Positions 1-6,986 of a DNA stretch of 10,599 nt are shown here, piece by piece. Where the stretch lies: assembly GCA_023391775.1 (NCBI GenBank), contig JAEWAG010000352.1:1-10599 (forward strand). The letters are read 5' to 3'. Every line of letters starts with the position of its first letter. Positions within the stretch are counted from its first letter, which is position 1. Source of the DNA: Pseudomonadota bacterium. GTDB lineage: Bacteria; Pseudomonadota; Gammaproteobacteria; Xanthomonadales; Xanthomonadaceae. The position numbers and the translations under genes were made by a program. The notes under the pieces were generated by a model. That model had not been told where the DNA came from and made no database searches. It saw only the letters and a program-made list of their open reading frames with translations.

Positions 1-106
1 GGGTGGCGTCGGCCACGGTCTGCGCGCGGCCGTCGACATCGGTCCACTCGCGGCGCAGGCCGGCCGCCGCGGCCAGGGCGTGCAGCCCCGGTTGTTCCGC
101 GCTCAT
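1..106 (-). CDS. malQ: 4-alpha-glucanotransferase (amylomaltase), N-terminal fragment cut by the window edge
   Basis: Only the first 35 codons are visible; the gene continues past the left edge. The start ATG overlaps the treZ stop as ATGA, and AAGG lies shortly upstream within the treZ 3' end. The peptide begins [20 protein letters not shown] and continues WTDVDGRAQTVADAT. A Leu/Ala helix followed by 'EW-DVDGR' and a 'V---T' segment is the usual start of the N-terminal domain of proteobacterial MalQ (GH77). MalQ moves 1,4-alpha-glucan segments between maltodextrins in the cytoplasm. Beside treZ and glgB it would lengthen short oligosaccharides left by trehalose release so they can be used again. 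The catalytic domain is not in view, so the call rests on this N-terminus and the operon context. Another glucan-active enzyme is less likely. Confidence 0.72.
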   Translation of the reverse strand, partial: MSAEQPGLHALAAAAGLRREWTDVDGRAQTVADAT

Positions 107-1845
107 GGCACCACCTTGCGCACGCGCAGGCGGTCCGGCGGCAGCTGGCCGTCTTCCATCGGGCCGGTCAGCAGCAGGTCGCGCCCCGGCGGCAACGCGC
201 TGGGCAGGATCCCGCGGCCGAGGTTCAGTTCGATCCACCACTGCCCGTGGCCAAGCTGCCAGCCGGCGGCCACCGCCGCCTCGCCGATGGCCTTCGCACC
301 CAGCGGCCGCGCCTGCTCCAGCGACGGCACCAGTTCGTCCGCGCGCAGCTGCACCAGGTCGCGAAACCAGGCAAGCCAGGCCTGCGCGGCGAGGTCGTCC
401 TCCCCTGGCCAGGGCGTGCACGAGGCCTCGAAGGTGGAGACGGCATTGGGGTCGGGGATGGCACGTCGCGCCTGCGGATCGGCGAAGGCGGCGAAATGGG
501 CGAACTCGCGCCGCCGGCCTTCGCGCACCGCCTCGTCCAGCGGCGCCTTGAAGTCGGTGAAGAACAGGAACGGTTCGCGCGCGGCCCACGGCTCGCCCAT
601 GAAGAACAGCGGCACCATCGGGGTGAGCGCGGTCAGGGCCATGGCCACGCGCAGGCGCCCGGCCGACACCAGTACCGAGAGCCGCTCGCCGCAGGCACGG
701 TTGCCGATCTGGTCGTGGTTCTGCGCGAAGGCCACGAAACGCTGCGGCGGCACGCCGGCGCTGGGCTCGCCGCGCTGGCGGCCGCGCGGGGTGGTCTGGC
801 CCTGCCAGGCGAAGCCCTCGCCCAGCACCCGGGCCAGGTGGTCGGTGGCCGCCGGCGCGTAATCGCCGTAGTAGCCCTCGTTCTCGCCGGTCAGCAGCAC
901 GTGCAGTGCGTTGTGGAAGTCGTCGTTCCACTGCGCGGTGAACCCCTCGCGCAGCAGGCTGGCCTGGTTGTGCTCGTTCTCCAGCACCAGGTGCACGTGG
1001 CGGTCCGGCGGCAGCGCCATTGCGACCGCCCGGCGCAGCTGGTGCAGGAAGGCGGTCGGCTGGATCGCGTGGACCGCATCCAGGCGCAGCCCGTCGAAGC
1101 GGTACTCGTCCAGCCACATCAGCGCGTTGCCGATGAAGAAATCCTGGACCTCGGGCCGGTCGAAGTCGATCGCCTCGCCCCAGGGCGTGCGCGAGCCGCT
1201 GCGGAAGAACGCCGGCGCGTACCGCCCCAGCCAGTTCCCGTCGGGGCCGAAGTGGTTGTAGACCACGTCCAGCAGGACCATCAGGCCCAGGCCGTGGGCC
1301 TCGTCCACCAGCGCCTTGAGCTCGTCCGGATGGCCGTAGGCCTGGGCGGGCGCATACGCAAGCACGCCGTCATAGCCCCAGTTGCGGCGGCCGGGGAACT
1401 GCGCCAGCGGCATCAGCTCGATCGCGGTGATGCCCAGCGCCGCCAGTCGCGGCAGTTGCGCGCGCACCCCGGCATAACCGCCGCAGGCGCCGACGTGCAG
1501 TTCATAGACCACCGCCTCGGCCCAGGGGCGCCCGCGCCACTGCGGATGGCGCCAGGCGTAGTCCGGATCATGCAGCGCACTGGGGCCATGCACGCCTTCG
1601 GGCTGCCAGCGCGAGGCCGGATCCGGGACCTCCTCGCCGCCGTCGATGCGGTAACGGTAGCGCGCGCCATTGCCGGCCCGGGCCTGGAGCACGAACCACC
1701 CGCCCTGCTCCCGCACCATCGGCAGCGGCACGCCCTCCAACACCAGCTCGACACGCTCGGCCGCTGGCGCCCAGAAACGGAAGCGCCAGCACCCCTCCCC
1801 GGCCGGCGATGCGCCCGGGACCTCTACTCCGGACGCGGCACTCAT
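103..1845 (-). CDS. treZ: Malto-oligosyltrehalose trehalohydrolase (GH13)
   Basis: 580 aa, the normal TreZ length. The enzyme cleaves the alpha-1,4 bond next to the terminal trehalose of maltooligosyl-trehalose (made by TreY), releasing free trehalose in the cytoplasm. Residues about 20-105 form the N-terminal beta domain (CBM48-like), including the TreZ hallmark [16 protein letters not shown] at 75-90. The catalytic barrel follows. VVYELHVG lies at 112-119 and DVVYNHFGP at 193-201. The nucleophile is Asp256 in DGLRLDAVH, the acid/base is Glu289 in LVLENEHN, and the third acid is Asp378 in [12 protein letters not shown]-terminal beta domain ends the protein. The start ATG overlaps the glgB stop (ATGA) with a CAGG ribosome site about 7 nt upstream. 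The stop overlaps the malQ start in the same way. One oddity is MGEPWAA at 416-422, where MGEEWAA is the common TreZ form. Family identity is clear; activity depends on a TreY partner not seen here. Confidence 0.95.
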   Translation of the reverse strand: MSAASGVEVPGASPAGEGCWRFRFWAPAAERVELVLEGVPLPMVREQGGWFVLQARAGNGARYRYRIDGGEEVPDPASRWQPEGVHGPSALHDPDYAWRHPQWRGRPWAEAVVYELHVGACGGYAGVRAQLPRLAALGITAIELMPLAQFPGRRNWGYDGVLAYAPAQAYGHPDELKALVDEAHGLGLMVLLDVVYNHFGPDGNWLGRYAPAFFRSGSRTPWGEAIDFDRPEVQDFFIGNALMWLDEYRFDGLRLDAVHAIQPTAFLHQLRRAVAMALPPDRHVHLVLENEHNQASLLREGFTAQWNDDFHNALHVLLTGENEGYYGDYAPAATDHLARVLGEGFAWQGQTTPRGRQRGEPSAGVPPQRFVAFAQNHDQIGNRACGERLSVLVSAGRLRVAMALTALTPMVPLFFMGEPWAAREPFLFFTDFKAPLDEAVREGRRREFAHFAAFADPQARRAIPDPNAVSTFEASCTPWPGEDDLAAQAWLAWFRDLVQLRADELVPSLEQARPLGAKAIGEAAVAAGWQLGHGQWWIELNLGRGILPSALPPGRDLLLTGPMEDGQLPPDRLRVRKVVP

Positions 1846-4073
1846 GCGTCGGCCTGCAGGTAGAGCGTGGCCAGTGGCGGCAGGGTCAGCAGCAGCGACT
1901 GCGCATGCCCGTGCATCGGACGCGCGGCGGTATGCAGCGCGCCGGCGTTGCCGACATTGCTGCCACCGTAGTGCTCGCTGTCGGTGTTGAGCAGTTCGCG
2001 CCAGGCGCCGGTGTGCGGAACGCCCACGGCATAGCCGTGATGCACCTGCGGAGTGAGGTTGGTCGCCACCAGCAGCGAGCGGCCCTGGCCGCCCGGATCA
2101 TGGCGCAGGAAGGCGACCACGCTGTTGCTGGAATCGTCGGCCACGCTCCAGTCGAAGCTGCGCTCGTCGCGCTCGCCCGCATGTAGCGCCGGCTGCGCGC
2201 GCAGCATCCGGTTGAGGTCGCCGACCAGCCGCGCCAGGCCGTCGTTGAGCGGACGCTTCGCCGCGTCCCAGTCGAGCTGGGCATCGTGGTTCCACTCGGC
2301 CAGCTGGCCGAACTCGCCACCCATGAACAGCAGTTTGCTGCCCGGGTGCGCCCACATCAGGCCAAAATAGGCGCGCAGGTTGGCAAAGCGCTGCCACGCG
2401 TCGCCGGGCATGCGACCCAGCAGCGAGCCCTTGCCGTGCACGACCTCGTCGTGCGACAGCGGCAGCACGAAGCGCTCGGCGAAGGCATAGACCAGGCCGA
2501 AGGTCAGCTCGCTGTGGTGCCAGCCGCGGTGCACCGGGTCGCGCCCCATGTGCTGGAGGGTGTCGTGCATCCAGCCCATGTTCCATTTGTGGGTGAAGCC
2601 CAGGCCGCCTTCCTCCACCGGCGTGGTCACGCCGGGCCAGGCGGTGGATTCCTCGGCGATCAGCATCACCTCGGGGAAGCGTGCGCGGATCTCGGCGTTC
2701 ATCCGGCGCAGGAAGGCGATCGCCTGCAGGTTCTCGCGGCCGCCATGCTCGTTGGGCACCCATTCGCCCTCGGGGCGGCTGTAGTCGCGGTAGAGCATGG
2801 AGGCCACCGCGTCCACGCGCAGGCCATCGATGTGGAACCGCTCGATCCACTCCAGCGCGCTGCCGATCAGGAAGCCAGCCACCTCGTTGCGGCCGTAGTT
2901 GTAGATCAACGTGTGCCAGTCCCGATGGAAGCCTTCGCGTGGATCCTCGTGCTCGTACAGCGCGGTGCCGTCGAAGCGCTGCAGGCCGTGGGCGTCGGTC
3001 GGGAAATGGGCACTGACCCAGTCGACGATGACGCCGATGCCGGCGCGATGGCAGCGGTCGCCGAAGCGCGCGAACGAGGCCGGGTCGCCATGCCGCGCGG
3101 TGGGCGCGTAGATCCCCAGCGGCTGGTAGCCCCAGGAGCCGCCGAACGGATGCTCGCTGACCGGCAACAGCTCGATGTGGGTGAAGCCCAGCGCCTGCAC
3201 GTGGGGAATCAGCACATCGCCCAGGGCGTCCCAGTCCAGCGACCGGCCGTCGGCGTCCCGCCGCCAGGAGCCGGCGTGGACTTCGTAGATCGACAGCGGC
3301 CTGTGTTCCCAGCCGCCGCGGCTGTCCATCCACGCCTGGTCCTGCCACTGGAACGACGTGGCGTCGGGCACGCGCGAGGCGGTGGACGGTGGCAGCTCGC
3401 ACTGGCGCGCGCAGGGATCGGCCTTGTGCGGCAGGCGGCTGCCGTCGGCGGCGGTGATCTCGTACTTGTACAGGTCGCCCGTGCGCACGCCGGGCAGGAA
3501 AATCTCCCACACTCCGGAGCCGTGGCGCAGGCGCATGGGGTGGCGGCGGCCGTCCCAGCCATTGAACTGGCCGACCACCGCGACACGGCGCGCATTCGGC
3601 GCCCACACCGCGAAGCGCACGCCGTCCACGCCGCCGACCCGCAGCGGGTGCGCGCCCAGTGCCTCGCGTGCGGCCTGGCCGTCGCCGGCCGAGATCCGCT
3701 GCAGCAGCGCGTCGTCCAGCAGCGCGCCGAAGCCATAGGCGTCCTCGACTTCCTCCAGCCGGTCGCCCCAGTCGACCTGCATGCGGTACAGCCCGCCGGC
3801 GGGCACCTGCGCCTCGAAGATCCCGGTGGCCGCGACGGGTTCCAGCCTGGTCCATGGACCACTGCCCTGGCGCACGCTCGCCCCGGACGCACCGGGCAGC
3901 AGCGCGCGCATCCACCAGCGGCCATCCGGCCCGGGGTGGGCACCGAGCCACGCGAACGCATCGACCGGATCACCGGCGGCCAGCGCCTGCAATGCGTGTT
4001 CCCGCTCCGGGTCCTCGACCGGACCGTCCGTCGTTCCGCCAGCCTGCGGCATCGTCGCCAGCCCCTCGGTCAT
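1842..4073 (-). CDS. glgB: 1,4-alpha-glucan branching enzyme (GH13_9)
   Basis: 743 aa, close to the 728 aa of E. coli GlgB. It introduces alpha-1,6 branches by cutting an alpha-1,4 chain and transferring the piece, in cytoplasmic glycogen synthesis. Residues about 25-125 form the N1 domain. A CBM48 domain follows at about 145-235 ([20 protein letters not shown]). The barrel contains YEVHAGSW at 263-270, [18 protein letters not shown] at 312-329 and [11 protein letters not shown] at 350-360. The nucleophile is Asp421 in DGLRVDAV, the acid/base Glu474 in LIAEES, and the third acid Asp542 in [12 protein letters not shown]. All three sit exactly 16 residues after E. coli D405, E458 and D526. The ATG at 4073 overlaps the glgA stop as ATGA, with only a weak GGGGA upstream, so translation is probably coupled to glgA. 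An in-frame ATG seven codons on is a less likely start. The open frame continues upstream into glgA, but that part is not coding. Confidence 0.97.
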   Translation of the reverse strand: MTEGLATMPQAGGTTDGPVEDPEREHALQALAAGDPVDAFAWLGAHPGPDGRWWMRALLPGASGASVRQGSGPWTRLEPVAATGIFEAQVPAGGLYRMQVDWGDRLEEVEDAYGFGALLDDALLQRISAGDGQAAREALGAHPLRVGGVDGVRFAVWAPNARRVAVVGQFNGWDGRRHPMRLRHGSGVWEIFLPGVRTGDLYKYEITAADGSRLPHKADPCARQCELPPSTASRVPDATSFQWQDQAWMDSRGGWEHRPLSIYEVHAGSWRRDADGRSLDWDALGDVLIPHVQALGFTHIELLPVSEHPFGGSWGYQPLGIYAPTARHGDPASFARFGDRCHRAGIGVIVDWVSAHFPTDAHGLQRFDGTALYEHEDPREGFHRDWHTLIYNYGRNEVAGFLIGSALEWIERFHIDGLRVDAVASMLYRDYSRPEGEWVPNEHGGRENLQAIAFLRRMNAEIRARFPEVMLIAEESTAWPGVTTPVEEGGLGFTHKWNMGWMHDTLQHMGRDPVHRGWHHSELTFGLVYAFAERFVLPLSHDEVVHGKGSLLGRMPGDAWQRFANLRAYFGLMWAHPGSKLLFMGGEFGQLAEWNHDAQLDWDAAKRPLNDGLARLVGDLNRMLRAQPALHAGERDERSFDWSVADDSSNSVVAFLRHDPGGQGRSLLVATNLTPQVHHGYAVGVPHTGAWRELLNTDSEHYGGSNVGNAGALHTAARPMHGHAQSLLLTLPPLATLYLQADA

Positions 4074-5638
4074 GCACTCAGTCCCCGGGTGGCGGCAGGT
4101 CCGGCCGCCTGGCGGTACAGCATCTGGTACTGCCGCCCGGCCTGGTCCCAGCCGGCCGGACGCAGCATCGCGGCGCGGCGCATGGCCTGCAGCAGCAGCG
4201 GATTGCGGAAGGTGCGGATCGCACGCTGCACGCAGCGGCGCAGGCTGTCGGCGGTGGCGCCCTCGAACAGGAAGCCGGTCACGCCGTCGTCCACGGTGTC
4301 GATCAGGCCACCGGTGGCGTGCGCCACCGGCAGGCAGCCGAAGCGCTGCGCGTACATCTGGCTCAGCCCGCAGGGCTCGAAGCGCGAGGGCATGAGCAGG
4401 AAGTCGGCACCGGCGAACATGCGCCGCGCCAGGCCCTCCTCGAAACCGATGTAGGCGCCGACCGCGCCCGGATAGCGGCGCACCAGGCCGGCGACCTGGG
4501 CCTCCACCTGCGGCTCGCCGCCGCCGATGATCACCACCTGGCCGCCCGCGGCGACGATCTGCGGCACCACCTCGCAGGTGATGTCCAGGCCTTTCTGGTG
4601 CACCAGCCGCGACACCACCGCGAACAATGGGCCGCCGTTGTCCTGCAGGCCGAACTCGCCGCGCACGTGGCGGCCGTTGTCGTGGCGCCGCTCGCACTGG
4701 TTGACGCTGAAGCGCACCGGCAGGGCGGGATCGCGCGAGGGCTCCCAGCTGTCATCGATGCCGTTGACGATGCCGCTCAGGTGGCCCTGCGCCGCGCGCC
4801 GGCCCAGCAGCCGGTGCAGGCCGCAGCCTTCCTCCGGCTGCACGATCTGCGAGGCATAGCTGACGCTGACGGTGTTGATGCGGGTGGCGTTGACGATGCC
4901 GGCCCTGAGGAAGGACAGGCGGCCGTGGAATTCCATGTCGGCCAGGTGCTCGCGCGGCACGCCGATGGCGCTGGCGACGCTGCGCGCGAACACGCCCTGA
5001 TAGGCCAGGTTGTGGATGGTGAGCACGCTGGGGGTGTCGCCCCCGCTCCACTGCACGTAGGCGGCGGCCATGGCCGAGGGCCAGTCATGCAGGTGCAGCA
5101 GGCCAGGCTTCCAGGCCAGGCCGCAGTCGCCGGCGGCCATGCGCGCGGCGGCATGGGCGAAGGTGGCAAAGCGCACCGCGTTGTCGTCCCACTCGGCACC
5201 GGAGCCATCCACGTACGGCGAGCCGTCACGCTCGAACAGGTCGGCGTTGAGCAGCACGTAGACCGGCAGGCCGTCGGCGAGGTGGGTCAGGCCGATGCGG
5301 CACTCCGGCATGCCGGCATGCGCGGGCACCTGGCCGACGATGTTCATGCACCGCACCCGGCGCAGCACGCCGGGATAGCCGGGCACCAGCACCCGCACGT
5401 CCGAACCCGGGCGCAGCGCGCGCGGCAGCGATGCGGCCACGTCCCCGAGGCCGCCGGCCTTGATGAAGTCCGCCATCTCCGAGACCACGAACAGCACCGG
5501 CAACGCGTTGGCCTGCGGCTGCGGCTGCAGCACCCGTCGGCGGGGTACGAAGCGCCCTCGCGAATCCCTTGGCGGGAGGCGGGATGTTTCCGGCTCCCTG
5601 GGAATGACTGCACCAGTGGACACAGGGACTGCAGACAT
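4070..5638 (-). CDS. glgA: Glycogen synthase (ADP-glucose type, GT5)
   Basis: 522 aa from the ATG at 5638. It transfers glucose from ADP-glucose to the non-reducing end of an alpha-1,4-glucan, in the cytoplasm. The family start [13 protein letters not shown] is followed by the ADP-glucose-binding KAGGLGDV at 60-67. Then come HLHDW at 182-186, [11 protein letters not shown] at 207-217, [12 protein letters not shown] at 341-352, and the acceptor-side [14 protein letters not shown] at 417-430 with catalytic Glu421, ending in [12 protein letters not shown]. Compared with E. coli GlgA (477 aa) there are about 46 extra residues at the N-terminus, rich in Pro and Arg ([20 protein letters not shown]). 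The start is uncertain. The ATG at 5638 has no Shine-Dalgarno but sits behind an A9 tract. A TTG at 5719 would add 27 residues translated from hairpin sequence. A TTG at residue 46 (about 5503), preceded by GCAGG, would give the E. coli-like length. This gene heads the glgA-glgB-treZ-malQ unit; no glgC is in the window. Confidence 0.93.
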   Translation of the reverse strand: MSAVPVSTGAVIPREPETSRLPPRDSRGRFVPRRRVLQPQPQANALPVLFVVSEMADFIKAGGLGDVAASLPRALRPGSDVRVLVPGYPGVLRRVRCMNIVGQVPAHAGMPECRIGLTHLADGLPVYVLLNADLFERDGSPYVDGSGAEWDDNAVRFATFAHAAARMAAGDCGLAWKPGLLHLHDWPSAMAAAYVQWSGGDTPSVLTIHNLAYQGVFARSVASAIGVPREHLADMEFHGRLSFLRAGIVNATRINTVSVSYASQIVQPEEGCGLHRLLGRRAAQGHLSGIVNGIDDSWEPSRDPALPVRFSVNQCERRHDNGRHVRGEFGLQDNGGPLFAVVSRLVHQKGLDITCEVVPQIVAAGGQVVIIGGGEPQVEAQVAGLVRRYPGAVGAYIGFEEGLARRMFAGADFLLMPSRFEPCGLSQMYAQRFGCLPVAHATGGLIDTVDDGVTGFLFEGATADSLRRCVQRAIRTFRNPLLLQAMRRAAMLRPAGWDQAGRQYQMLYRQAAGPAATRGLSA

Positions 5639-5649
5639 CGCGAGGCTCG

Positions 5650-5658
5650 TTTTTTTTT
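5650..5658 (-). repeat. A9 homopolymer tract just upstream of glgA
   Basis: Nine consecutive A on the coding strand (T on the plus strand), ending 11 nt before the glgA ATG at 5638. It stands out in sequence this GC-rich. An A-rich leader can help ribosome loading through protein S1 where there is no Shine-Dalgarno, and none is visible here. Such a tract is also prone to slippage. Both roles are inference. Confidence 0.5.
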
Positions 5659-5673
5659 GGTTGACGTGTCCCG

Positions 5674-5697
5674 CGCCGCCCCCGGAAGGGGGCAGCG
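5674..5697. other. GC-rich inverted repeat (hairpin) in the glgA leader
   Basis: GCCCCC at 5678-5683 pairs with GGGGGC at 5688-5693 around a GGAA loop. A further 3 bp (5674-5676 with 5695-5697) pair after one C/A mismatch. In the direction of glgA it is not followed by a T run but, 15 nt later, by an A run, so it does not have the form of an intrinsic terminator in either direction. It may be a leader structure or a piece of a dispersed intergenic repeat. Confidence 0.5.
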
Positions 5698-5779
5698 GAG
5701 AATCCTGGTGGGAGGTCAACGCAGATCGTGGGGGATATGCGCGAGCTACGGCTGCAATCTACAACGCTGCTGAATAAAC

Positions 5780-5799
5780 ACCCCGTGAAACCCCGGGGT
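5780..5799 (-). terminator. Possible weak intrinsic terminator after napC
   Basis: In the direction of nap transcription, 8 nt after the napC TAA, ACCCCG pairs with CGGGGT across an 8-nt loop and is followed by GTTTATTC. The stem is only 6 bp and the T stretch is short and broken, so termination would be partial at best. The core ACCCCGGGGT (5790-5799) is also a perfect 10-bp palindrome, so a DNA-binding site is an alternative reading. Confidence 0.35.
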
Positions 5800-5807
5800 C
5801 AGTTGCG

Positions 5808-6407
5808 TTACCCCTGGGGCACGCCGCTCATGTCCGGCAGCTTGTGTGCGATGCCCTTGTGGCAGTCGATGCAGGTCTTTTCGCCGGTGCCCAGCCACAG
5901 CTTGTGGACCTGTGCGGCCCGCGGGCTCTGCCGGGTGAGGTCCATCGAATCGAATTCGTGGCAGTTGCGGCACTCCAGCGAGTCGTTGGCCTTCAACCTG
6001 TCCCATTCATGCATGGCCAGCTTGAGGCGGCCGTCGAGGAACTTCTCGCGGGTGTCGATGGTGCCGAAGATCTTGCCCCACACCTCCTTGGAGGCCTGCA
6101 TCTTGCGGGCGATCTTGTCGGTCCAGTTGTGCGGCACGTGGCAGTCCGGGCAGGTGGCACGCACGCCGGAGCGGTTGCTGTAGTGGATGGTGGTCTTCAG
6201 CTCCTCGAACACGTTGTCGCGCATCTCGTGGCAGCTGGTGCAGAACTGTTCGGTATTGGTCACTTCCAGCGCGGTGTTGAACCCGCCCCAGAACAGTACC
6301 CCGGCGATGAAGCCGGCCACGGTCAGCATGCCCAGGCTGTAGTAGCGGCTGGGCGAGCGCAGGGTCACCCACAGCATCCAGACCTGGCGACGCAGGCGCC
6401 GGAACAT
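5808..6407 (-). CDS. napC: Cytochrome c-type protein NapC, tetraheme quinol dehydrogenase
   Basis: 199 aa, the usual length for the NapC/NirT family. It oxidises membrane quinol and passes electrons to NapB/NapA in the periplasm. A short basic N-terminus ([10 protein letters not shown]) leads into one membrane helix at about 23-43, which anchors the protein with its heme domain outside. Four CXXCH heme-attachment sites are present: CTSCH 56-60, CPDCH 86-90, CRNCH 146-150 and CIDCH 179-183. [10 protein letters not shown] after the first heme and HKGIAHKLP after the last are typical of the family. The ATG follows the napB stop with no gap and has a GGAGG site 8 nt upstream. It is the last gene of the nap unit. 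Heme attachment would need Ccm proteins encoded elsewhere. Confidence 0.96.
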   Translation of the reverse strand: MFRRLRRQVWMLWVTLRSPSRYYSLGMLTVAGFIAGVLFWGGFNTALEVTNTEQFCTSCHEMRDNVFEELKTTIHYSNRSGVRATCPDCHVPHNWTDKIARKMQASKEVWGKIFGTIDTREKFLDGRLKLAMHEWDRLKANDSLECRNCHEFDSMDLTRQSPRAAQVHKLWLGTGEKTCIDCHKGIAHKLPDMSGVPQG

Positions 6408-6974
6408 TCAGTGCACCTCCGCGTCGGCCGGTGCGACCAGCAGGCTGTCGATGTCGCGGAAGCCGTTGGCCACCAGGGTCGGTGCGTCGGTCTGAACCAC
6501 GTGGCACTGCATGCAGAAGTAGCGGCGTGGCGAGATGGTCGCCAGGAACTGGTCGTCGCGATCCATGTAATGCGTGGCGCTGACCGGCGGCGCCTGGAAA
6601 GTGGCGGCGTTGGCACGCGCATGGCAAAGCATGCAGCGGTTGCTGTTGCGGTCGACCTGGTAACCATCGATCGAGTGCGGGATGGTCGGCGGCTGCATCG
6701 GGTAGGCGCGCACCCGCCTGATATCGCTGTTCTCCACCCGCGCCATCGGCGGCGGATGGCCTTCCTGGTCGATCGGCACGCCGCGGCGGATGGCGTCGAT
6801 CTGCCCGGCGCCGGGAATGAACACCGCCCGCGCATCGACCGGCACCGCCGCGCTGGCCACCCGCGGCGGCGCATCGCCGGCGCCGGTCCGCCCCAGCATC
6901 CAGCCGGCCACGAACACCAGCACCGACACCAGCAGCACCAGTACCACCGCCACGACGAGGGGCTTGTTGCGCAT
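6408..6974 (-). CDS. napB: Periplasmic nitrate reductase, diheme cytochrome c subunit NapB
   Basis: 188 aa. It passes electrons from NapC to NapA. The conserved core begins with RVENSDIRRVRAYPMQPP at 79-96. The two heme sites are CMLCH 114-118 and CMQCH 154-158, with probable distal ligands His100 (TIPH) and His135 (SATH). DRDDQFLATISPRRYFC and QTDAPTLVANGF are NapB signatures. The N-terminus is odd: residues 5-27 form an unbroken hydrophobic stretch of about 23 residues followed by GRTG. That is longer than a usual signal-peptide core and could be an uncleaved anchor, although VASA near 39-42 might be a cleavage site. The start ATG lies 10 nt after the napA stop, and AGGAG overlaps that stop. 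The family call is certain; the mode of export is not. Confidence 0.96.
   Translation of the reverse strand: MRNKPLVVAVVLVLLVSVLVFVAGWMLGRTGAGDAPPRVASAAVPVDARAVFIPGAGQIDAIRRGVPIDQEGHPPPMARVENSDIRRVRAYPMQPPTIPHSIDGYQVDRNSNRCMLCHARANAATFQAPPVSATHYMDRDDQFLATISPRRYFCMQCHVVQTDAPTLVANGFRDIDSLLVAPADAEVH
6416..6420 (-). promoter_or_regulatory. Ribosome binding site of napC
   Basis: GGAGG, 8 nt before the napC ATG and inside the last codons of napB. It supports the napC start at 6407 and shows napC can load its own ribosomes. Confidence 0.75.
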
Positions 6975-6981
6975 GCGGTCT

Positions 6982-6986
6982 CTCCT
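6982..6986 (-). promoter_or_regulatory. Ribosome binding site of napB, overlapping the napA stop codon
   Basis: The napA stop TAG runs directly into GAG, forming AGGAG 7 nt before the napB ATG. It fixes the napB start at 6974 and ties napB initiation to ribosomes finishing napA. Confidence 0.75.

Noticed and set aside
247..1863. Long plus-strand open frame of about 540 codons opposite treZ
   Set aside because: It is a GC-rich shadow: its translation is Arg/Ala/Val/His/Gln-rich with no family motifs, while the opposite strand encodes an intact TreZ.
2286..4454. Long plus-strand open frame of about 720 codons opposite glgB and the end of glgA
   Set aside because: Antisense to catalytic-motif-bearing glgB and crossing the glgA/glgB junction; no recognisable domain.
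4074..4697. In-frame upstream extension of glgB by 208 codons
   Set aside because: It lies wholly over glgA in another frame and its Arg/Gly/Ala-rich translation has no GlgB features. The ATGA overlap start gives the expected length.
5659..5697. Hairpin beside the nine-T run as an intrinsic terminator
   Set aside because: On the plus strand the T run precedes the hairpin, and on the minus strand it is an A run after it. Neither order fits a terminator.
3659..5773. Plus-strand open frame of about 700 codons opposite glgA and part of glgB
   Set aside because: Low-complexity Arg/Ala/His translation, spans two real genes and the intergenic hairpin; a composition artefact.
5720..5807. Sigma-70 promoter for glgA (TTGTAG or TTGACC as -35, CATATC or TAGATT as -10)
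   Set aside because: No pair combines acceptable boxes with 16-18 nt spacing; matches are no better than chance.
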